Positions 35,524-46,399 of a stretch of DNA of 64,000 bases are shown here, in pieces. The position numbers and the translations under genes were made by a program. The notes under the pieces were generated by a model, which saw only the letters and a list, made by a program, of their open reading frames with translations, was not told where the DNA came from and searched no databases. Positions within the stretch are counted from its first letter, which is position 1. Every line of letters begins with the position of its first letter. Source of the stretch: Nostoc sp. B(2019) (GTDB lineage: Bacteria > Cyanobacteriota > Cyanobacteriia > Cyanobacteriales > Nostocaceae); NCBI RefSeq assembly GCF_010091925.1, contig NZ_WVID01000014.1:1-64000 (forward strand). Reading direction: 5' to 3'.

Positions 35524-36015
35524 ATGCTAAACAAAGCACTCAATAGAGGGATGAGAATATCGTTTATGATATTTACACTTTTCATCACATCAGCAATTAA
35601 TGCTGATGCTGAGGAAGTACCAGCGATATTTGGAGATGTCACCATTGACCGTCAATTTTCCCCAGATCCTATGACAGTTCGCGGTATGAGTGGTGGCTTA
35701 GTATCTGGGAACCAAGTGGCCGGAAGAGGCGAGACAGCCACGGGCCCTTGTAATGGATTTGTAGATGAAACACCAGACCATACTTTGGCATTAACAAGTA
35801 AATTTGACTACTTGAGGCTGCAAGTGCAAAGTCCTGAAGACACCACCATGATTGTTAAGGGCCCCGGTGGTACTTGGTGCAATGATGATTTTGATGGCAA
35901 AAATTCCGGTATTATTGGTGAATGGCTTCCTGGAAGTTACCAAATTTGGGTTGGTTCCTATAACCAAGGCAAGTATCTTCCTTACACTCTACAAATTACA
36001 ACAGAAATTAAGTAA
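35524..36015 (+). CDS. secreted protein of unknown function
   Basis: This encodes 163 residues. A signal peptide covers about 1-29 (basic MLNKALNRGMR, hydrophobic ISFMIFTLFITSAI, cleavage near A-D-A-E). The mature part reads TIDRQFSPDPMTVRGMSGG, ATGPCNGFVDETPDH, YLRLQVQSPEDTTMIV and WCNDDFDGKNSGI, ending with strands suggesting a compact beta domain. Two cysteines (CNGF, WCND) probably make one disulfide. I recall related secreted proteins in other cyanobacteria, with no known role. It is monocistronic, between a repeat-rich spacer and ftsH. Confidence 0.75.
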   Translation: MLNKALNRGMRISFMIFTLFITSAINADAEEVPAIFGDVTIDRQFSPDPMTVRGMSGGLVSGNQVAGRGETATGPCNGFVDETPDHTLALTSKFDYLRLQVQSPEDTTMIVKGPGGTWCNDDFDGKNSGIIGEWLPGSYQIWVGSYNQGKYLPYTLQITTEIK

Positions 36016-36498
36016 GTAAAGGCATAGAGGAAGAATAACAGCACACTTAAGTTTTCTTTTATTTTATCGTATATTTACTGAATAAATTTTATTTTAGTGG
36101 TAAGCAAGTTGAGCTAAATTTCTCAGTAAAATTCCGCATATAGTTTGGTTGATTGTGTTTCAGACAACGCACCAAGCGATCGCTAATTTTATGTATTTGC
36201 TATTCAATATTGCTGATTTTTAGCTTCTACGATGATTTAAGCAGCGTCACCTTATGACGCTTTCATTTGAAATTCTCTGCTTGTTTATCCAAGCTGTATT
36301 AAAATTAAGTTAAATTTGATTAAGATTCTTGATGGCATTGTCGTAATGCCCCAATGGCTCTATGGCAATGCATATAAGACATCAAATTAAACAAAATGGA
36401 TTTATAAACATCCGTTTCACAGCTATATAGTGACAGAGTGATGAACCATTCGGTTGCTAAAGCTGATGAGTTGTATAGGTATCTAAAGGCAAATTAAA
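36016..36498. other. spacer upstream of ftsH, promoter region
   Basis: About 480 bp. There is a HIP1-like site at about 36176 and no reading frame. Promoter and leader of the ftsH gene must lie in the right part; no clear sigma-70 pair could be chosen by eye. Confidence 0.4.
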
Positions 36499-38385
36499 AT
36501 GAAATTCTCTTGGAGAGTCCTAGTACTCTGGACATTGCCGGCTTTGGTAATTGGCTTTTTCTTCTGGCAAGGGGCATTTGCTGGCGCTCCTGCCGATATG
36601 AGTAAGAATGCCGCCAATACCCGCATGACCTATGGTCGCTTTCTAGAATACTTAGACGCCGATCGCGTTACCAATGTGGATCTGTACGAAGGCGGTAGAA
36701 CAGCAATTGTCGAAGCCGCTGATCAAGATATCGAAAATCGTACACAACGGTGGCGGGTAGATCTGCCTGTTAATGCTCCTGAGTTAATTAGCAAGCTCAA
36801 ACAAAAAGGAATCAATTTCGATGCTCACCCCATGCGGAACGATGGCGCAATTTGGGGACTATTGGGCAATCTTATTTTCCCAATTTTATTGATTACTGGA
36901 TTGTTCTTTTTGTTCCGGCGCTCTAGCAACCTTCCCGGTGGGCCAGGTCAAGCGATGAACTTCGGTAAATCCCGTGCTCGCTTCCAAATGGAAGCAAAAA
37001 CTGGCGTCAAATTTGACGACGTAGCAGGCATTGAAGAAGCTAAAGAAGAACTGCAAGAAGTTGTCACCTTCCTTAAACAGCCAGAAAGATTTACTGCTGT
37101 AGGCGCACGCATTCCCAAAGGAGTGCTATTAGTTGGGCCTCCGGGAACTGGTAAAACCCTCCTAGCAAAAGCGATCGCTGGGGAAGCAGGTGTACCATTC
37201 TTCAGCATTTCTGGTTCGGAATTCGTGGAAATGTTTGTTGGTGTGGGTGCATCCCGTGTACGCGACCTTTTCAAGAAAGCTAAAGACAACGCTCCCTGTA
37301 TTATCTTTATTGATGAAATCGACGCCGTTGGACGCCAGCGGGGTGCTGGTATCGGTGGCGGTAACGACGAAAGAGAGCAAACTCTCAACCAACTGCTGAC
37401 CGAAATGGACGGCTTTGAAGGTAATACTGGCATCATTATCATTGCTGCTACCAACCGTCCCGACGTATTAGACTCAGCATTGTTACGTCCAGGACGCTTT
37501 GACCGCCAAGTAACTGTTGATGCACCCGACATTAAAGGGCGTTTGGAAATTTTGCAAGTTCATGCACGCAACAAGAAACTAGACGCAAGCGTATCACTAG
37601 ATGCGATCGCTCGCCGCACTCCCGGATTTACTGGCGCTGACTTAGCCAACTTGCTCAACGAAGCTGCCATTCTCACCGCCAGAAGACGCAAAGAAGCCAT
37701 CACCCTCCGCGAAATTGATGATGCTGTGGATAGGGTAGTCGCAGGGATGGAAGGTACTCCCTTGGTGGACAGCAAGAGCAAGCGCTTAATTGCTTACCAC
37801 GAAATCGGACACGCTTTAGTTGGAACTTTGTTAAAAGACCACGACCCTGTACAGAAAGTTACCCTCATCCCACGAGGACAGGCGCAAGGATTGACTTGGT
37901 TTACTCCCAACGAAGAACAGGGTTTAATCTCCCGTTCCCAACTCAAAGCCAGGATCACAGGCGCTTTGGGTGGTCGCGCCGCCGAAGAAGTGATTTTTGG
38001 CCCTGCGGAAGTGACAACAGGTGCAGGTGGAGACTTGCAGCAGTTGTCAGGAATGGCAAGGCAGATGGTGACACGTTTTGGGATGTCTGACCTAGGGCCG
38101 CTGTCACTGGAAAGCCAACAAGGAGAAGTATTCTTGGGTCGTGACTGGACAACGCGCTCTGAATATTCTGAATCTATCGCATCCCGCATTGATGGCCAAG
38201 TCCGGGCGATCGTCGAAGATTGTTACGAAACAGCCAAGAAGATTATACGTGACCATCGCACCGTCACTGATCGCTTAGTAGATCTGCTCATCGAAAAAGA
38301 AACTATTGACGGCGAAGAATTCCGCCAAATAGTAGCTGAGTACACCGATGTACCCGAAAAGCAACAGTACGTACCGCAGCTGTAA
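36499..38385 (+). CDS. ftsH: FtsH2-like ATP-dependent membrane protease
   Basis: This encodes 628 residues. Two membrane spans (about 8-27 and 122-140) flank a lumenal domain of about 90 residues. The AAA+ module has Walker A GPPGTGKT (213-220), Walker [11 protein letters not shown] and the [24 protein letters not shown]; the zinc site is HEIGH (434-438). The N-terminus MKFSWR---LWTLP and the C-terminus ([17 protein letters not shown]) match Slr0228 (FtsH2) of Synechocystis, which works with FtsH3 to remove damaged D1 in photosystem II repair. It ends in a strong hairpin terminator. Light-stress control is expected but not visible in the sequence. Confidence 0.97.
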   Translation: MKFSWRVLVLWTLPALVIGFFFWQGAFAGAPADMSKNAANTRMTYGRFLEYLDADRVTNVDLYEGGRTAIVEAADQDIENRTQRWRVDLPVNAPELISKLKQKGINFDAHPMRNDGAIWGLLGNLIFPILLITGLFFLFRRSSNLPGGPGQAMNFGKSRARFQMEAKTGVKFDDVAGIEEAKEELQEVVTFLKQPERFTAVGARIPKGVLLVGPPGTGKTLLAKAIAGEAGVPFFSISGSEFVEMFVGVGASRVRDLFKKAKDNAPCIIFIDEIDAVGRQRGAGIGGGNDEREQTLNQLLTEMDGFEGNTGIIIIAATNRPDVLDSALLRPGRFDRQVTVDAPDIKGRLEILQVHARNKKLDASVSLDAIARRTPGFTGADLANLLNEAAILTARRRKEAITLREIDDAVDRVVAGMEGTPLVDSKSKRLIAYHEIGHALVGTLLKDHDPVQKVTLIPRGQAQGLTWFTPNEEQGLISRSQLKARITGALGGRAAEEVIFGPAEVTTGAGGDLQQLSGMARQMVTRFGMSDLGPLSLESQQGEVFLGRDWTTRSEYSESIASRIDGQVRAIVEDCYETAKKIIRDHRTVTDRLVDLLIEKETIDGEEFRQIVAEYTDVPEKQQYVPQL

Positions 38386-38403
38386 TAGCTGTTGGGAAAT
38401 CAT

Positions 38404-38443
38404 AAAAATGGGTATGGTTTTGCTACCATACCCATTTTTTTTT
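38404..38443 (+). terminator. strong Rho-independent terminator of ftsH
   Basis: AAAAATGGGTATGGT (38404-38418) pairs with ACCATACCCATTTTT (38425-38439) over a 6-nt loop; the T-run goes on to 38443. It begins 18 bp after the stop codon. Confidence 0.92.
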
Positions 38444-38500
38444 GCAAGATAAAAGCTTGTAGTCAGGGGCTTTAGCCCTTTAAAGCCTTATGCAGAGCAA

Positions 38501-38540
38501 TAAATTGCTCTCTGCGAGACGCTACGCGAACACTACGAAC
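38501..38540. repeat. dispersed 40-bp repeat, copy 2 (inverted)
   Basis: The reverse complement of this stretch matches 3051-3090 in 37 of 40 bases. It lies in the 260-bp spacer behind ftsH. Confidence 0.75.
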
Positions 38541-38647
38541 AAAATTTTTATCTGGAATTTGGCGTTGCTGAGTAAAAGCATGAATTAGCCTGGCGCAGAG
38601 AAGCAGAAGTACAGATGACACAGAGCTAAAGCTTGATAGCATTCGAT

Positions 38648-39262
38648 TTAGTCCTGTTCTAAATTTAACGCCTCATCTAATACTGCATCCGTAAATTTTT
38701 TACTTTTCAAATATGTATGGTAAGCTGCCACTGGCAAAGTCAACACATCACTCCAGGCTTCTTCTTGTTTATGAAAATATTGAGTTTTAGAGTCTTTTGT
38801 AGCAGATAAACTTCTATGTATTTCTGATATTTCTGGTGGTAATTCATCAATTAACCCGTGATAATAGTCTCCTACTGCCAGCAGATAATCATAAATTTGG
38901 CGAGATATTCTTTTACCAACTGGCTGTAACAAGTTACAAGTTAATGCAGGAATTATATGCCAAGTTTCAGCTAGCAAATCTTGATATAGTCCTGATATTT
39001 TTGTAGGAATTAGCAAATCTACATCACTTATAAAATCTATTTTTACAGAGAACATCATCACAGAAACAATCAGCCATTGTTGTGTCTCTATGAATGGTTC
39101 AGGTTCTTTGACAATCATCACATAGCGTGGTGGAGAGTTTTTTGCCAAAAACCTTTGCACTGAAGAGAAGTACAAAACCTGTTGTTCTTGACTTGAGAAC
39201 TCTAAAGGACTTTGCACCAAGCGACTCACTTCCCAGATTTCTCCAGGTTGCGGTGTTGGCAT
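38648..39262 (-). CDS. conserved protein encoded next to a sigma factor
   Basis: This encodes 204 residues starting at MPTPQPGEIWEVSR, with AAGGA about 7 nt upstream; an in-frame start at 39298 adds 12 residues. No signal peptide or clear span. Recognisable segments: RYVMIVKEPEPFIETQQWLIVSVM, DVDLLIPTKISGLYQDLLAETWH, LLQPVGKRISRQIYDYLLAVGDYYHG, and EEAWSDVLTLPVAAYHTYLK. I recall it as a conserved Nostocales protein often found after a sigma-70-like gene, so a role as partner (for instance an anti-sigma or sensor) is conceivable. That is inference only; no anti-sigma zinc motif is seen. Confidence 0.65.
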   Translation of the reverse strand: MPTPQPGEIWEVSRLVQSPLEFSSQEQQVLYFSSVQRFLAKNSPPRYVMIVKEPEPFIETQQWLIVSVMMFSVKIDFISDVDLLIPTKISGLYQDLLAETWHIIPALTCNLLQPVGKRISRQIYDYLLAVGDYYHGLIDELPPEISEIHRSLSATKDSKTQYFHKQEEAWSDVLTLPVAAYHTYLKSKKFTDAVLDEALNLEQD

Positions 39263-39439
39263 ATTACATCCTTGCCTGTTACTCAAGTTTGTACGCATAA
39301 ATCTATATTTCCCGACGCGAATGGCTTACGAGTTGGGATTGTGAGTTTAGTTGTATCCATATATAAGTTAACGAGCGATCGCGTCCAATTATAACGACTT
39401 GTTTTAATCTTTATAATTCTGGACAATCGCTTTCTTTAT

Positions 39440-40084
39440 TTACCACTGCTTTGTTGAGCGATCGCGTCCTGTCTTCTGTTTGCAATTTGCTTGTTGTCGC
39501 TTGACATCTTCAAATTTCAGTAATCCTAGCATCTCAGCGATGCGTCCTACAAGTTCCTCCCACCGCTTGGATATTTCACCCTGGCTAACCCCTAATTCAG
39601 CAGCAATTTGAGTTTGGGTTTTCCCATTAATCTTCTCTTGCCACAGTTTAAGATACTTTTGATGAGGATAACTTTGATCAAGTTGGTAAATTGCCTCTAC
39701 TGCTTTAACAATTAAATCTGCCCGCTCTGTTGCTTCTAAAGTACAGAATTCATCGGGAATCGTATCTAACAGCGATATATCTGTTCCAGGAATATTACAG
39801 TCTAAACTCTGACAATTTCGCAAACTTTCTTTACGAACAAAATCAATAATTTCACATTTAGCTACTGTAGCTGCCCAGTGAGAAAATTCTTCTATTCCAC
39901 CTTGTCGAAACTTGGCAGCTTGAACAGCTTGAAAAACTTTTAAATGAGCCGCCTGAATAGCATCTTCCCAAGATAAGCCTGTGTTCCTAGTATATTTGCG
40001 AGCAATCTTTTCCAGGTTGTGGCAATAGTACGAGTCGCGCAGTAGCTCCTGATAATAACATTCTGATTGCTGTTTTGATATCAT
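39440..40084 (-). CDS. sigma-70 family (ECF-like) RNA polymerase sigma factor
   Basis: This encodes 214 residues. Region 2 is visible in NTGLSWEDAIQAAHLKVFQAV and FSHWAATVAKCEIIDFVRKE (the -10-binding helix), then a linker with acidic residues, and region 4 near the end with NGKTQTQIAAELGVSQGEISKRWEEL as the HTH that reads the -35. No region 1 or 3, so it is an ECF-like alternative sigma. It precedes a conserved unknown gene by about 180 bp on the same strand. The regulon and signal are unknown. ATG start at 40084 with a modest upstream purine tract. Confidence 0.88.
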   Translation of the reverse strand: MISKQQSECYYQELLRDSYYCHNLEKIARKYTRNTGLSWEDAIQAAHLKVFQAVQAAKFRQGGIEEFSHWAATVAKCEIIDFVRKESLRNCQSLDCNIPGTDISLLDTIPDEFCTLEATERADLIVKAVEAIYQLDQSYPHQKYLKLWQEKINGKTQTQIAAELGVSQGEISKRWEELVGRIAEMLGLLKFEDVKRQQANCKQKTGRDRSTKQW

Positions 40085-40667
40085 CTGGCACGTCCTTCTT
40101 TGTCAGGCGCTATGAGTTCAGCAGTAGGCCGTTTAAAAAATTTGGACATTACTGAATCAAAATATGATTTCAGTGAGCAAAGAATAATGATTGGTACAAG
40201 TACAGGGTCAGTCTTGTGCTTCAAATATTACAGCTTGAGTATCTCAACCAACTTGGTGGAGTCAAACAAAATTTTGCGCTTTTCATGCTAGAAAATACCT
40301 TATTGTTTGCTCTTGCATGGTCTAAGTTTTCAAAGTTTGTGATTACAGGCAATGATAAAATTCGGTTTTCAGCCTGTTATTTCGCTGCTATCATGCTCTG
40401 GCAGTTTGCTTAAACTGGTGTGAAGCGATCGCTCTGTGTCTAAACGACAACCTCCTGTAATGTCTCAAACCTTCATCACACCTAGCATTGCTTAGGTTTG
40501 AAAATGGTAATAGCAAGAGCAAAACATAAGTATGTTCTTACTTTTGAACATTAAATGAATGTTACAGAGATGAATGCAATAGTTTATTAAACTTAAATAA
40601 GTATTACTTATATTTACTTTTGTCGAGTGCGTGCTATCTGATAACCGTTTGAGAATGAATTCTCAGG
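40085..40667. other. intergenic region, no convincing gene
   Basis: Short frames near 40100-40413 lack ribosome sites and protein-like pattern. This spacer divides the sigma factor promoter from the end of the WD40 gene. One HIP1-like site. Confidence 0.45.
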
Positions 40668-43600
40668 CTAATAATCGGTTCCTTCAATTGCGCCCAAGGC
40701 TAAAAGTGTGACTCGTTGAGACTCCGTTAAACCCACGACACCTGTAATGTTCATGCCCTCATAAGGCCTTGGACTTCTAAGAATTTTCAGACACTCACCA
40801 GTCTGAGTATCCCAAAGCTGGATAGTTTGGTCTTCACTACTGCTAGCGAGGATGGAATTTTGTCCTGGGCGAGAATGGATAAAAGCGATCGCATAAATCC
40901 ATCGTGTGTGACCTTTCAAAACCCTCAAACACTCCCCAGTGTCCACATTCCAAATCCTCACGGTTTGGTCAGTTCCTCCACTTGCTAACAGGCGACCATC
41001 AGGACTGAAAGTTACAGTAATTACAGCGCGAGTATGTCCCTCAAAGGTTTTTAGGCATTGGCACGTTTCAAAATCCCAGATTTTGATTGTTGCATCTTCA
41101 CTGCTACTTACTAAGGTTTGCCCATCTGGACTGAATTTAGCTGACCAGATGCCGTTTGTATGCCCACGAAAGGTTTTCAGACATTCCCCTGTAACCACGT
41201 CCCAAGCTCGAATTAGGGCATCTGCACAGCAACTAATTAGCATTTTGCCATCAGGACTATAAACAAGTGACGAGACAATATTGCTATGACTACACAACAC
41301 GCCCAGACATTGCCCAGTCTTGACATTCCAAATTCGCACCTGTTTATCACTACCACCACTGGCTAAGGTTTGCCCATCTGGACTAAAGGTAACTGAAAGC
41401 AGCCAGTTTGTATGACTCTGCAATATGTGCAAGCAATTTCCTGTATCTACATCCCAAATTCTCACTGTTTCATCGGCACCTGCACTGGCAATAGTCTTAC
41501 CTTGAGGATGGAAAGCCACGGTTCGCACCCAATTAGTATGTCCCCTCAAGGTTTTGATGCACTGACCAGTTTGAATATCCCAGAGTTTAACGGTTTGGTC
41601 TTCACCACTGGCTAAGATTTGGCTATTTAAAGAATCATTGAGTGGAGACGTGGCTAATGCCCACACACCGCTACCATGCCCGCGAAAGGTTCTGAAACAC
41701 TGTCCTGTACGAATGTTCCAAAACTTGACATTTTGGTTGTCATCACTGGCAATCAAGGTTTGTCCATCTGGACTGAACGTTAGCGATCGCACAGTGTGGG
41801 TGTGTCCTTGTATGCTTTTCAGACATTCCCCGGTGTAAATATCCCAGAATCGAATCGTTGTGTCACTGCTGCCACTTGCTATTGTTTTACCATCAGTACT
41901 ACAAGCCACACACCAGACATGGGCTGTATGACCGTGGAGAGTATGCAGACATTGCCCTGCTGATACGTTCCAAATCCTCACAGTGCCATCAGCACTACCA
42001 CTTACCAACATTTTGTCATCTGCACTAAATGCTACAGACCAAACAATACTCGTGTGTCCTTGGAGAGTTTTCAGGCACTCTCCTGTATTGACATGCCAAA
42101 GTTTGATAGTATGGTCGGCGCTGCCACTGGCTAAAGTTTGACCGTCTTTACTGAGAGCGATCGACCAAATCCAATCTGTATGTCCTTGCAGGGTTTTCAA
42201 ACACTCGCCTGTCTGAATATCCCAGAGTTTTACCATTTGATCCATACCACCACTGGCTAGGACTGAATAACTGCCACTTAAATTTTGTTGCCGAGCTTGA
42301 GCTACAGACCAAACAAAGCCTGTATGCATCCTGCTGAATACTTGTAGGCATCGACCTGTGAGATCCCATTGTTTAACAGTTTGGTCATCACTGCCACTAA
42401 ATAAGGTTTGACCATCAGCACTAAATACAATGGAACGCGCCCAACCTGCGTGTGCTTCCCAGGTTAGGCATTGCTGTCCGTCTGTTGTATGCCACAGAGA
42501 AATTTTACCGAGGGTATCCCCTATTGCCAAAAGGCTGCCATCTGGACTAACTGCCAATGTAAAGGTGTAGCTCAGATTTGCAGTAAAGGTAGATTTGGTT
42601 AAATCTGAGTAGGCGAAGTTTGTCCGGTGTAAGTTAACACCTTTTAAATCAGCTTGCCAAATCGTCAAACCAGAAAAGTTGCGATCGCTTAAATTTACTT
42701 GTAGTTGATGAAGCAAATTAATAGTGTTTCCGCCCACATAACCAGTATCAGTTGGTTTCTTGCCGCGGAGTGATGCCAAAATAGTCATTAACTGAGATTC
42801 AATTCGATTTGCGGTTCCAAACAAAGAAAGCAACTGTTTAATAATAGGGTTAAGAATTAAATATATTTGAATTTCTTTAATGTAATCTTTGGCAGTGGCT
42901 TTGATTAGCGCATGGGTTTTAAAAAGATAAATCGTCTGGGTTTGAATTTCAGCACAAACATATTGAATTAAGCGACTGGTCATGTACTCCATCAACACAG
43001 GCTGTAGCGTTAATAACCCGCTGCCTTTTTCAATGAGCGATCGCCGCTCCAAAGCTTCCAGTGCTTCTAGTAGTTGAGCCGATGAAATAGGGAATAGTAA
43101 ATCAGCTTGGATTTCTGGAAATGACACGGGTTCCCGATTGATTGCCAACCAATACATAACTTCCTTTTCCAAAGCTGATAAACGGTGAAACTGTTGCTCA
43201 AGCAAATCTTGAATATCACCAAATACAACAGCGCCTTGAGCCAGAAACCGAGAAATATTACCATCAAATAAATCACGAATAGTTGTTGCTACAATCTTCA
43301 GCGCTAGCGGATTACCTGCATAAGATTGAATTAAGGTTTGCCACTCACAGATTGAGCTAGTAAACTTACCTTTGTAGTGAAAAATGGCTTGTATATCTGT
43401 GGTTGTTAAACCAGATAACTGCAAAGACCGAACTGGGAATGTTTCACCTTCAAGTAGTGCTACCTCTTTAGGTTTTTCTCGACTTGTCAAAACCAAACAA
43501 CTTTGGTGACGAAACTCACCAATCCGCTTAAAAAGTTCACCGTAGCCTTCATAACCAGAGCGATATTGGCCTGTTCGACCCTCACTGCTGGTCAGAATTA

Positions 43601-44303
43601 TCTCTGCATTATCAAGAATTAGGAGACATCGATGCTTTTGTAAATGTGTAAGCAGGCGAAAAATCTTATTGCTTACAGATTCGGGTAAATCGCCTTCTTG
43701 CCGATTAGAAAGAAATTGAATTAAGCTCGTGAGTAGCGATTCAATAGTTGGGGCATTGTGGAGCGATCGCCAAACAACATACTCAAAGTTTTCCTGAATT
43801 TTCTCACTCAATTTCACTGATAAAGAAGTTTTACCAATTCCTCCAATTCCTAATAGTGCTACTAATCGACAACGTTCTTGGATAATCCATTGTTCTAAAA
43901 TTGCAATTTCTTGGGTGCGTCCGTAAAAGATAGAAACATCGAGCGCCTCACCCCAATCACAGTAATGAGTGCTGTTAGCGGTAGCGGGGCGTTTAGCCCG
44001 TAATGTTAGCGATAGCGGGGCGTTTAGTCCGTGTTCAGTGGTGTTGAGTTGGCGAGAATGCCATCTTCTTAAAGACGCGCGGAGGTTATCTTTAGTTACT
44101 TTCTCACCTATTGCCTTGGAGAGCATTTTCCAGAGTCGAAAGCCAACAACTTTGATGTAGTCAGCATCATAACCAAATTCTTCAGCAATCTCAGGATATG
44201 TTTTCTGTTCCCAGGACTGTCGAAAAATAACCTCTTGCAAGTCGTTTAGATATGCTTTTCCCAGAATGATTTCAACAATGGCTAAGGCTTCTTCGACAGT
44301 CAT
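40668..44303 (-). CDS. giant STAND protein: HTH, NB-ARC ATPase and 14 WD40 repeats
   Basis: This encodes 1211 residues. Residues 1-70 resemble the HTH seen at the N-terminus of vWA-MoxR-associated cyanobacterial proteins ([21 protein letters not shown]). From about 125 comes an NB-ARC/STAND ATPase: Walker [12 protein letters not shown] (152-160), Walker [13 protein letters not shown], and a winged-helix part ([11 protein letters not shown]). From about 578 to the end, 14 WD40 repeats (W-D/S-G-S-x-D pattern such as [15 protein letters not shown]) fill two seven-bladed propellers. Such proteins are signal sensors; related STAND proteins act in anti-phage defence, but no effector domain is recognised here. 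A 60-bp insertion of Nostoc repeat encodes residues about 90-110. It is divergent from psbA, 160 bp apart. Confidence 0.92.
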   Translation of the reverse strand: MTVEEALAIVEIILGKAYLNDLQEVIFRQSWEQKTYPEIAEEFGYDADYIKVVGFRLWKMLSKAIGEKVTKDNLRASLRRWHSRQLNTTEHGLNAPLSLTLRAKRPATANSTHYCDWGEALDVSIFYGRTQEIAILEQWIIQERCRLVALLGIGGIGKTSLSVKLSEKIQENFEYVVWRSLHNAPTIESLLTSLIQFLSNRQEGDLPESVSNKIFRLLTHLQKHRCLLILDNAEIILTSSEGRTGQYRSGYEGYGELFKRIGEFRHQSCLVLTSREKPKEVALLEGETFPVRSLQLSGLTTTDIQAIFHYKGKFTSSICEWQTLIQSYAGNPLALKIVATTIRDLFDGNISRFLAQGAVVFGDIQDLLEQQFHRLSALEKEVMYWLAINREPVSFPEIQADLLFPISSAQLLEALEALERRSLIEKGSGLLTLQPVLMEYMTSRLIQYVCAEIQTQTIYLFKTHALIKATAKDYIKEIQIYLILNPIIKQLLSLFGTANRIESQLMTILASLRGKKPTDTGYVGGNTINLLHQLQVNLSDRNFSGLTIWQADLKGVNLHRTNFAYSDLTKSTFTANLSYTFTLAVSPDGSLLAIGDTLGKISLWHTTDGQQCLTWEAHAGWARSIVFSADGQTLFSGSDDQTVKQWDLTGRCLQVFSRMHTGFVWSVAQARQQNLSGSYSVLASGGMDQMVKLWDIQTGECLKTLQGHTDWIWSIALSKDGQTLASGSADHTIKLWHVNTGECLKTLQGHTSIVWSVAFSADDKMLVSGSADGTVRIWNVSAGQCLHTLHGHTAHVWCVACSTDGKTIASGSSDTTIRFWDIYTGECLKSIQGHTHTVRSLTFSPDGQTLIASDDNQNVKFWNIRTGQCFRTFRGHGSGVWALATSPLNDSLNSQILASGEDQTVKLWDIQTGQCIKTLRGHTNWVRTVAFHPQGKTIASAGADETVRIWDVDTGNCLHILQSHTNWLLSVTFSPDGQTLASGGSDKQVRIWNVKTGQCLGVLCSHSNIVSSLVYSPDGKMLISCCADALIRAWDVVTGECLKTFRGHTNGIWSAKFSPDGQTLVSSSEDATIKIWDFETCQCLKTFEGHTRAVITVTFSPDGRLLASGGTDQTVRIWNVDTGECLRVLKGHTRWIYAIAFIHSRPGQNSILASSSEDQTIQLWDTQTGECLKILRSPRPYEGMNITGVVGLTESQRVTLLALGAIEGTDY
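43974..44032. repeat. two 28-bp repeat copies inside the STAND gene
   Basis: GTTAGCGGTAGCGGGGCGTT, continuing for 28 bp at 43974-44001, is copied at 44005-44032 with two changes, separated by AAT. These are Nostoc dispersed repeats kept in frame within a linker of the protein. The linker between HTH and NB-ARC tolerates them. Confidence 0.7.
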
Positions 44304-44399
44304 TTGCCTACATATTGCTTACTAAAACTAACTTAAACTTGTAACTTTAAATAACTTTTAGTTACTGCAAAGACTTAGCAACTTTTTTAAGATGCTATC

Positions 44400-44427
44400 A
44401 GTTGTTGATTCCCAAGAAACAACAACT
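44400..44427 (+). promoter_or_regulatory. hairpin in the psbA 5' leader
   Basis: AGTTGTTG (44400-44407) pairs with CAACAACT (44420-44427) over 12 nt, 39 bp before the psbA ATG. psbA leaders often hold stability elements, so it may influence mRNA half-life. No clear ribosome site is seen at the ATG. Confidence 0.4.
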
Positions 44428-44465
44428 TTAAATCATCAACAAAATCATTGAAATCATTTTAAACT

Positions 44466-45548
44466 ATGACAACTACCTTACAAAGACGCTCTAGCGCCAA
44501 TGCCTGGGAGCGCTTCTGTGAGTGGATCACTAGCACTGACAACCGTCTATACATCGGTTGGTTTGGTGTGCTGATGATTCCCACTCTGCTTACCGCTACT
44601 ACCTGTTTCATCATCGCCTTTATCGCTGCGCCCCCCGTAGATATCGATGGTATCCGGGAGCCTGTTGCTGGTTCTTTAATTTATGGCAACAATATTATTT
44701 CTGGCGCGGTTGTTCCTTCTTCCAATGCGATCGGTTTGCACTTTTACCCCATTTGGGAAGCAGCTTCCTTAGATGAGTGGCTCTACAACGGTGGGCCTTA
44801 CCAGTTAGTAATCTTCCACTTCTTGATTGGTTGCGCCTGCTACATGGGACGCCAATGGGAGTTGAGCTACCGTCTGGGAATGCGCCCTTGGATATGTGTG
44901 GCTTACAGCGCCCCTTTGGCTTCTGCTACCGCAGTATTTTTGATTTATCCCATCGGTCAAGGCTCCTTCTCTGATGGTATGCCTCTGGGTATCTCTGGAA
45001 CCTTCAACTTTATGTTGGTATTCCAAGCTGAACACAACATTTTAATGCATCCGTTCCATCAGTTGGGTGTGATTGGTGTGTTTGGTGGTGCTTTAGTTTC
45101 TGCGATGCACGGTTCCTTGGTTACTTCTACCTTAGTACGTGAAACCAGTGAAATCGAATCTGCAAACTACGGTTATAAGTTCGGTCAAGAACAAGAAACC
45201 TATAACATCGTTGCTGCTCATGGTTATTTGGGACGGCTGTTTTGGCAATATGTCAGCTTCCAAAACTCCCGATGGCTGCACTTTGTTTTAGCAGCTTTGC
45301 CTGTGATTGGTATCTGGTTTACTGCATTGGGTATCAGCACGATGGCATTTAATCTCAACGGTTTCAACTTTAACCAATCTGTAATCGACTCCCAAGGACG
45401 CGTAATTAACACTTGGGCGGATGTGATTAACCGTGCCAATTTAGGGATGGAAGTAATGCATGAACGTAATGCTCACAACTTCCCTTTAGATTTGGCAACA
45501 GGTGAAGCAGCACCAATCGCTCTAACTGCTCCTGCTATCCACGGCTAA
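44466..45548 (+). CDS. psbA: photosystem II D1 protein (Q130 form)
   Basis: D1 is a core subunit of the PSII reaction centre in the thylakoid membrane. The 360 residues are full length, with the C-terminal extension after A344 that CtpA removes. Mn-cluster ligands D170, E189, H332, E333, H337 and D342 are all present. Residue 130 is Gln (YMGRQWELS), the form typical of the standard-light D1:1 isoform; G80, F158 and T286 are normal, so it is not the D1' low-oxygen variant. The promoter lies in 160 bp shared with the divergent STAND gene, and a strong terminator follows. Other psbA copies are expected elsewhere. Confidence 0.98.
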   Translation: MTTTLQRRSSANAWERFCEWITSTDNRLYIGWFGVLMIPTLLTATTCFIIAFIAAPPVDIDGIREPVAGSLIYGNNIISGAVVPSSNAIGLHFYPIWEAASLDEWLYNGGPYQLVIFHFLIGCACYMGRQWELSYRLGMRPWICVAYSAPLASATAVFLIYPIGQGSFSDGMPLGISGTFNFMLVFQAEHNILMHPFHQLGVIGVFGGALVSAMHGSLVTSTLVRETSEIESANYGYKFGQEQETYNIVAAHGYLGRLFWQYVSFQNSRWLHFVLAALPVIGIWFTALGISTMAFNLNGFNFNQSVIDSQGRVINTWADVINRANLGMEVMHERNAHNFPLDLATGEAAPIALTAPAIHG

Positions 45549-45586
45549 GGTTTAACTGTAATTGTTTATGAGTGCTTAAATTATCT

Positions 45587-45617
45587 TGGGGATGGTGTGT
45601 ACCATCCCCATTTTTTA
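45587..45617 (+). terminator. Rho-independent terminator of psbA
   Basis: TGGGGATGGT (45587-45596) pairs with ACCATCCCCA (45601-45610) over a GTGT loop and is followed by TTTTTT. It lies about 40 bp after the stop. Confidence 0.93.
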
Positions 45618-45627
45618 TGATCTTAAA

Positions 45628-46251
45628 TTACCAGTTAGTTACTGCTTGAGCGATCGCCTCTTGAGCTTGAGCGAAAGACTGTTCACGAGCAGCATCACCT
45701 GCATTTAGGTTTTCCAGATGAATGAAAGCAACGTCTGTAATGCCAATAAACCCAAAAATCGCTCTTAGATAGGGTTCTTGGTAATCATAAGGAGCTGCTG
45801 GACTTCCATCTGTAAAGCTACCACCACGAGCTGTGATCACTAACAACTTTTTCCCTTCAACCAGCCCTTGAAAACTCCCTTGCTCTGTAACAGCGAATGT
45901 ACGACCAACACGAACAATTTGGTCAATATAAGCCTTGAAGGTAGAAGGTATATTAAAGTTGTACATCGGCACACCGAAGACGTAGCGATCAGCTGCTAGA
46001 AACTCATCAACTAGGGCATCAGATACCTTAATGCCCTCTGCTAATTCGGGTGTGTGTGCTTGGGGTGGTGTAAAAGCAGCAGCAATCCATGATTCATCTA
46101 CATGGGGAACGGGATTGTGACCTAAGTCTCGATAGGTTACTGAACTTTTAGGATGGGCGGCTTTCCATTGTGTGACAAATTTATGGGTAAGTGTGCGCGA
46201 ATGAGAACGCTCACCACGCGGACTAGAATCAATATGGAGAATATTTGTCAT
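45628..46251 (-). CDS. azoR: FMN-dependent NADH-azoreductase / quinone reductase
   Basis: This encodes 207 residues, the usual length. It shows the flavodoxin-like fold with the FMN phosphate loop (HIDSSPRGERSHSR), FGVPMYNFNIPSTFKAYIDQ and VRVGRTFAVTEQG, then TARGGSF. AzoR reduces quinones and azo dyes with NADH by two-electron steps, protecting cells from quinone stress. It is divergent from an HxlR-family regulator gene that starts 150 bp away, an arrangement that parallels azoR1/YodB in Bacillus subtilis, where the regulator represses the reductase until quinones modify it. ATG at 46251. Confidence 0.94.
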   Translation of the reverse strand: MTNILHIDSSPRGERSHSRTLTHKFVTQWKAAHPKSSVTYRDLGHNPVPHVDESWIAAAFTPPQAHTPELAEGIKVSDALVDEFLAADRYVFGVPMYNFNIPSTFKAYIDQIVRVGRTFAVTEQGSFQGLVEGKKLLVITARGGSFTDGSPAAPYDYQEPYLRAIFGFIGITDVAFIHLENLNAGDAAREQSFAQAQEAIAQAVTNW

Positions 46252-46373
46252 AAATAAATTTCCTACAGAAAATCGCGCCTACAAGCCTTTAACGGTGTTT
46301 AGGTCAAATTACAAAACACCTGCCGAGTTGACTTTAAACTATGTATAGCTAATATGAAAAGTAGGCACTGCAA

Positions 46374-46388
46374 AGTAAGATACTTACT
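46374..46388. promoter_or_regulatory. candidate operator of the HxlR regulator
   Basis: AGTAAG (46374-46379) and CTTACT (46383-46388) form a perfect inverted repeat with a 3-nt spacer, 12 bp before the hxlR start and within the divergent azoR/hxlR promoter zone. HxlR proteins bind short palindromes of this kind, so it is a likely operator. Confidence 0.5.
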
Positions 46389-46399
46389 AAAAAGTAACT

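Noticed and set aside
40100-40413. Two overlapping frames of about 64 codons
   Set aside because: No start signal or family; they are open by chance in AT-rich spacer.
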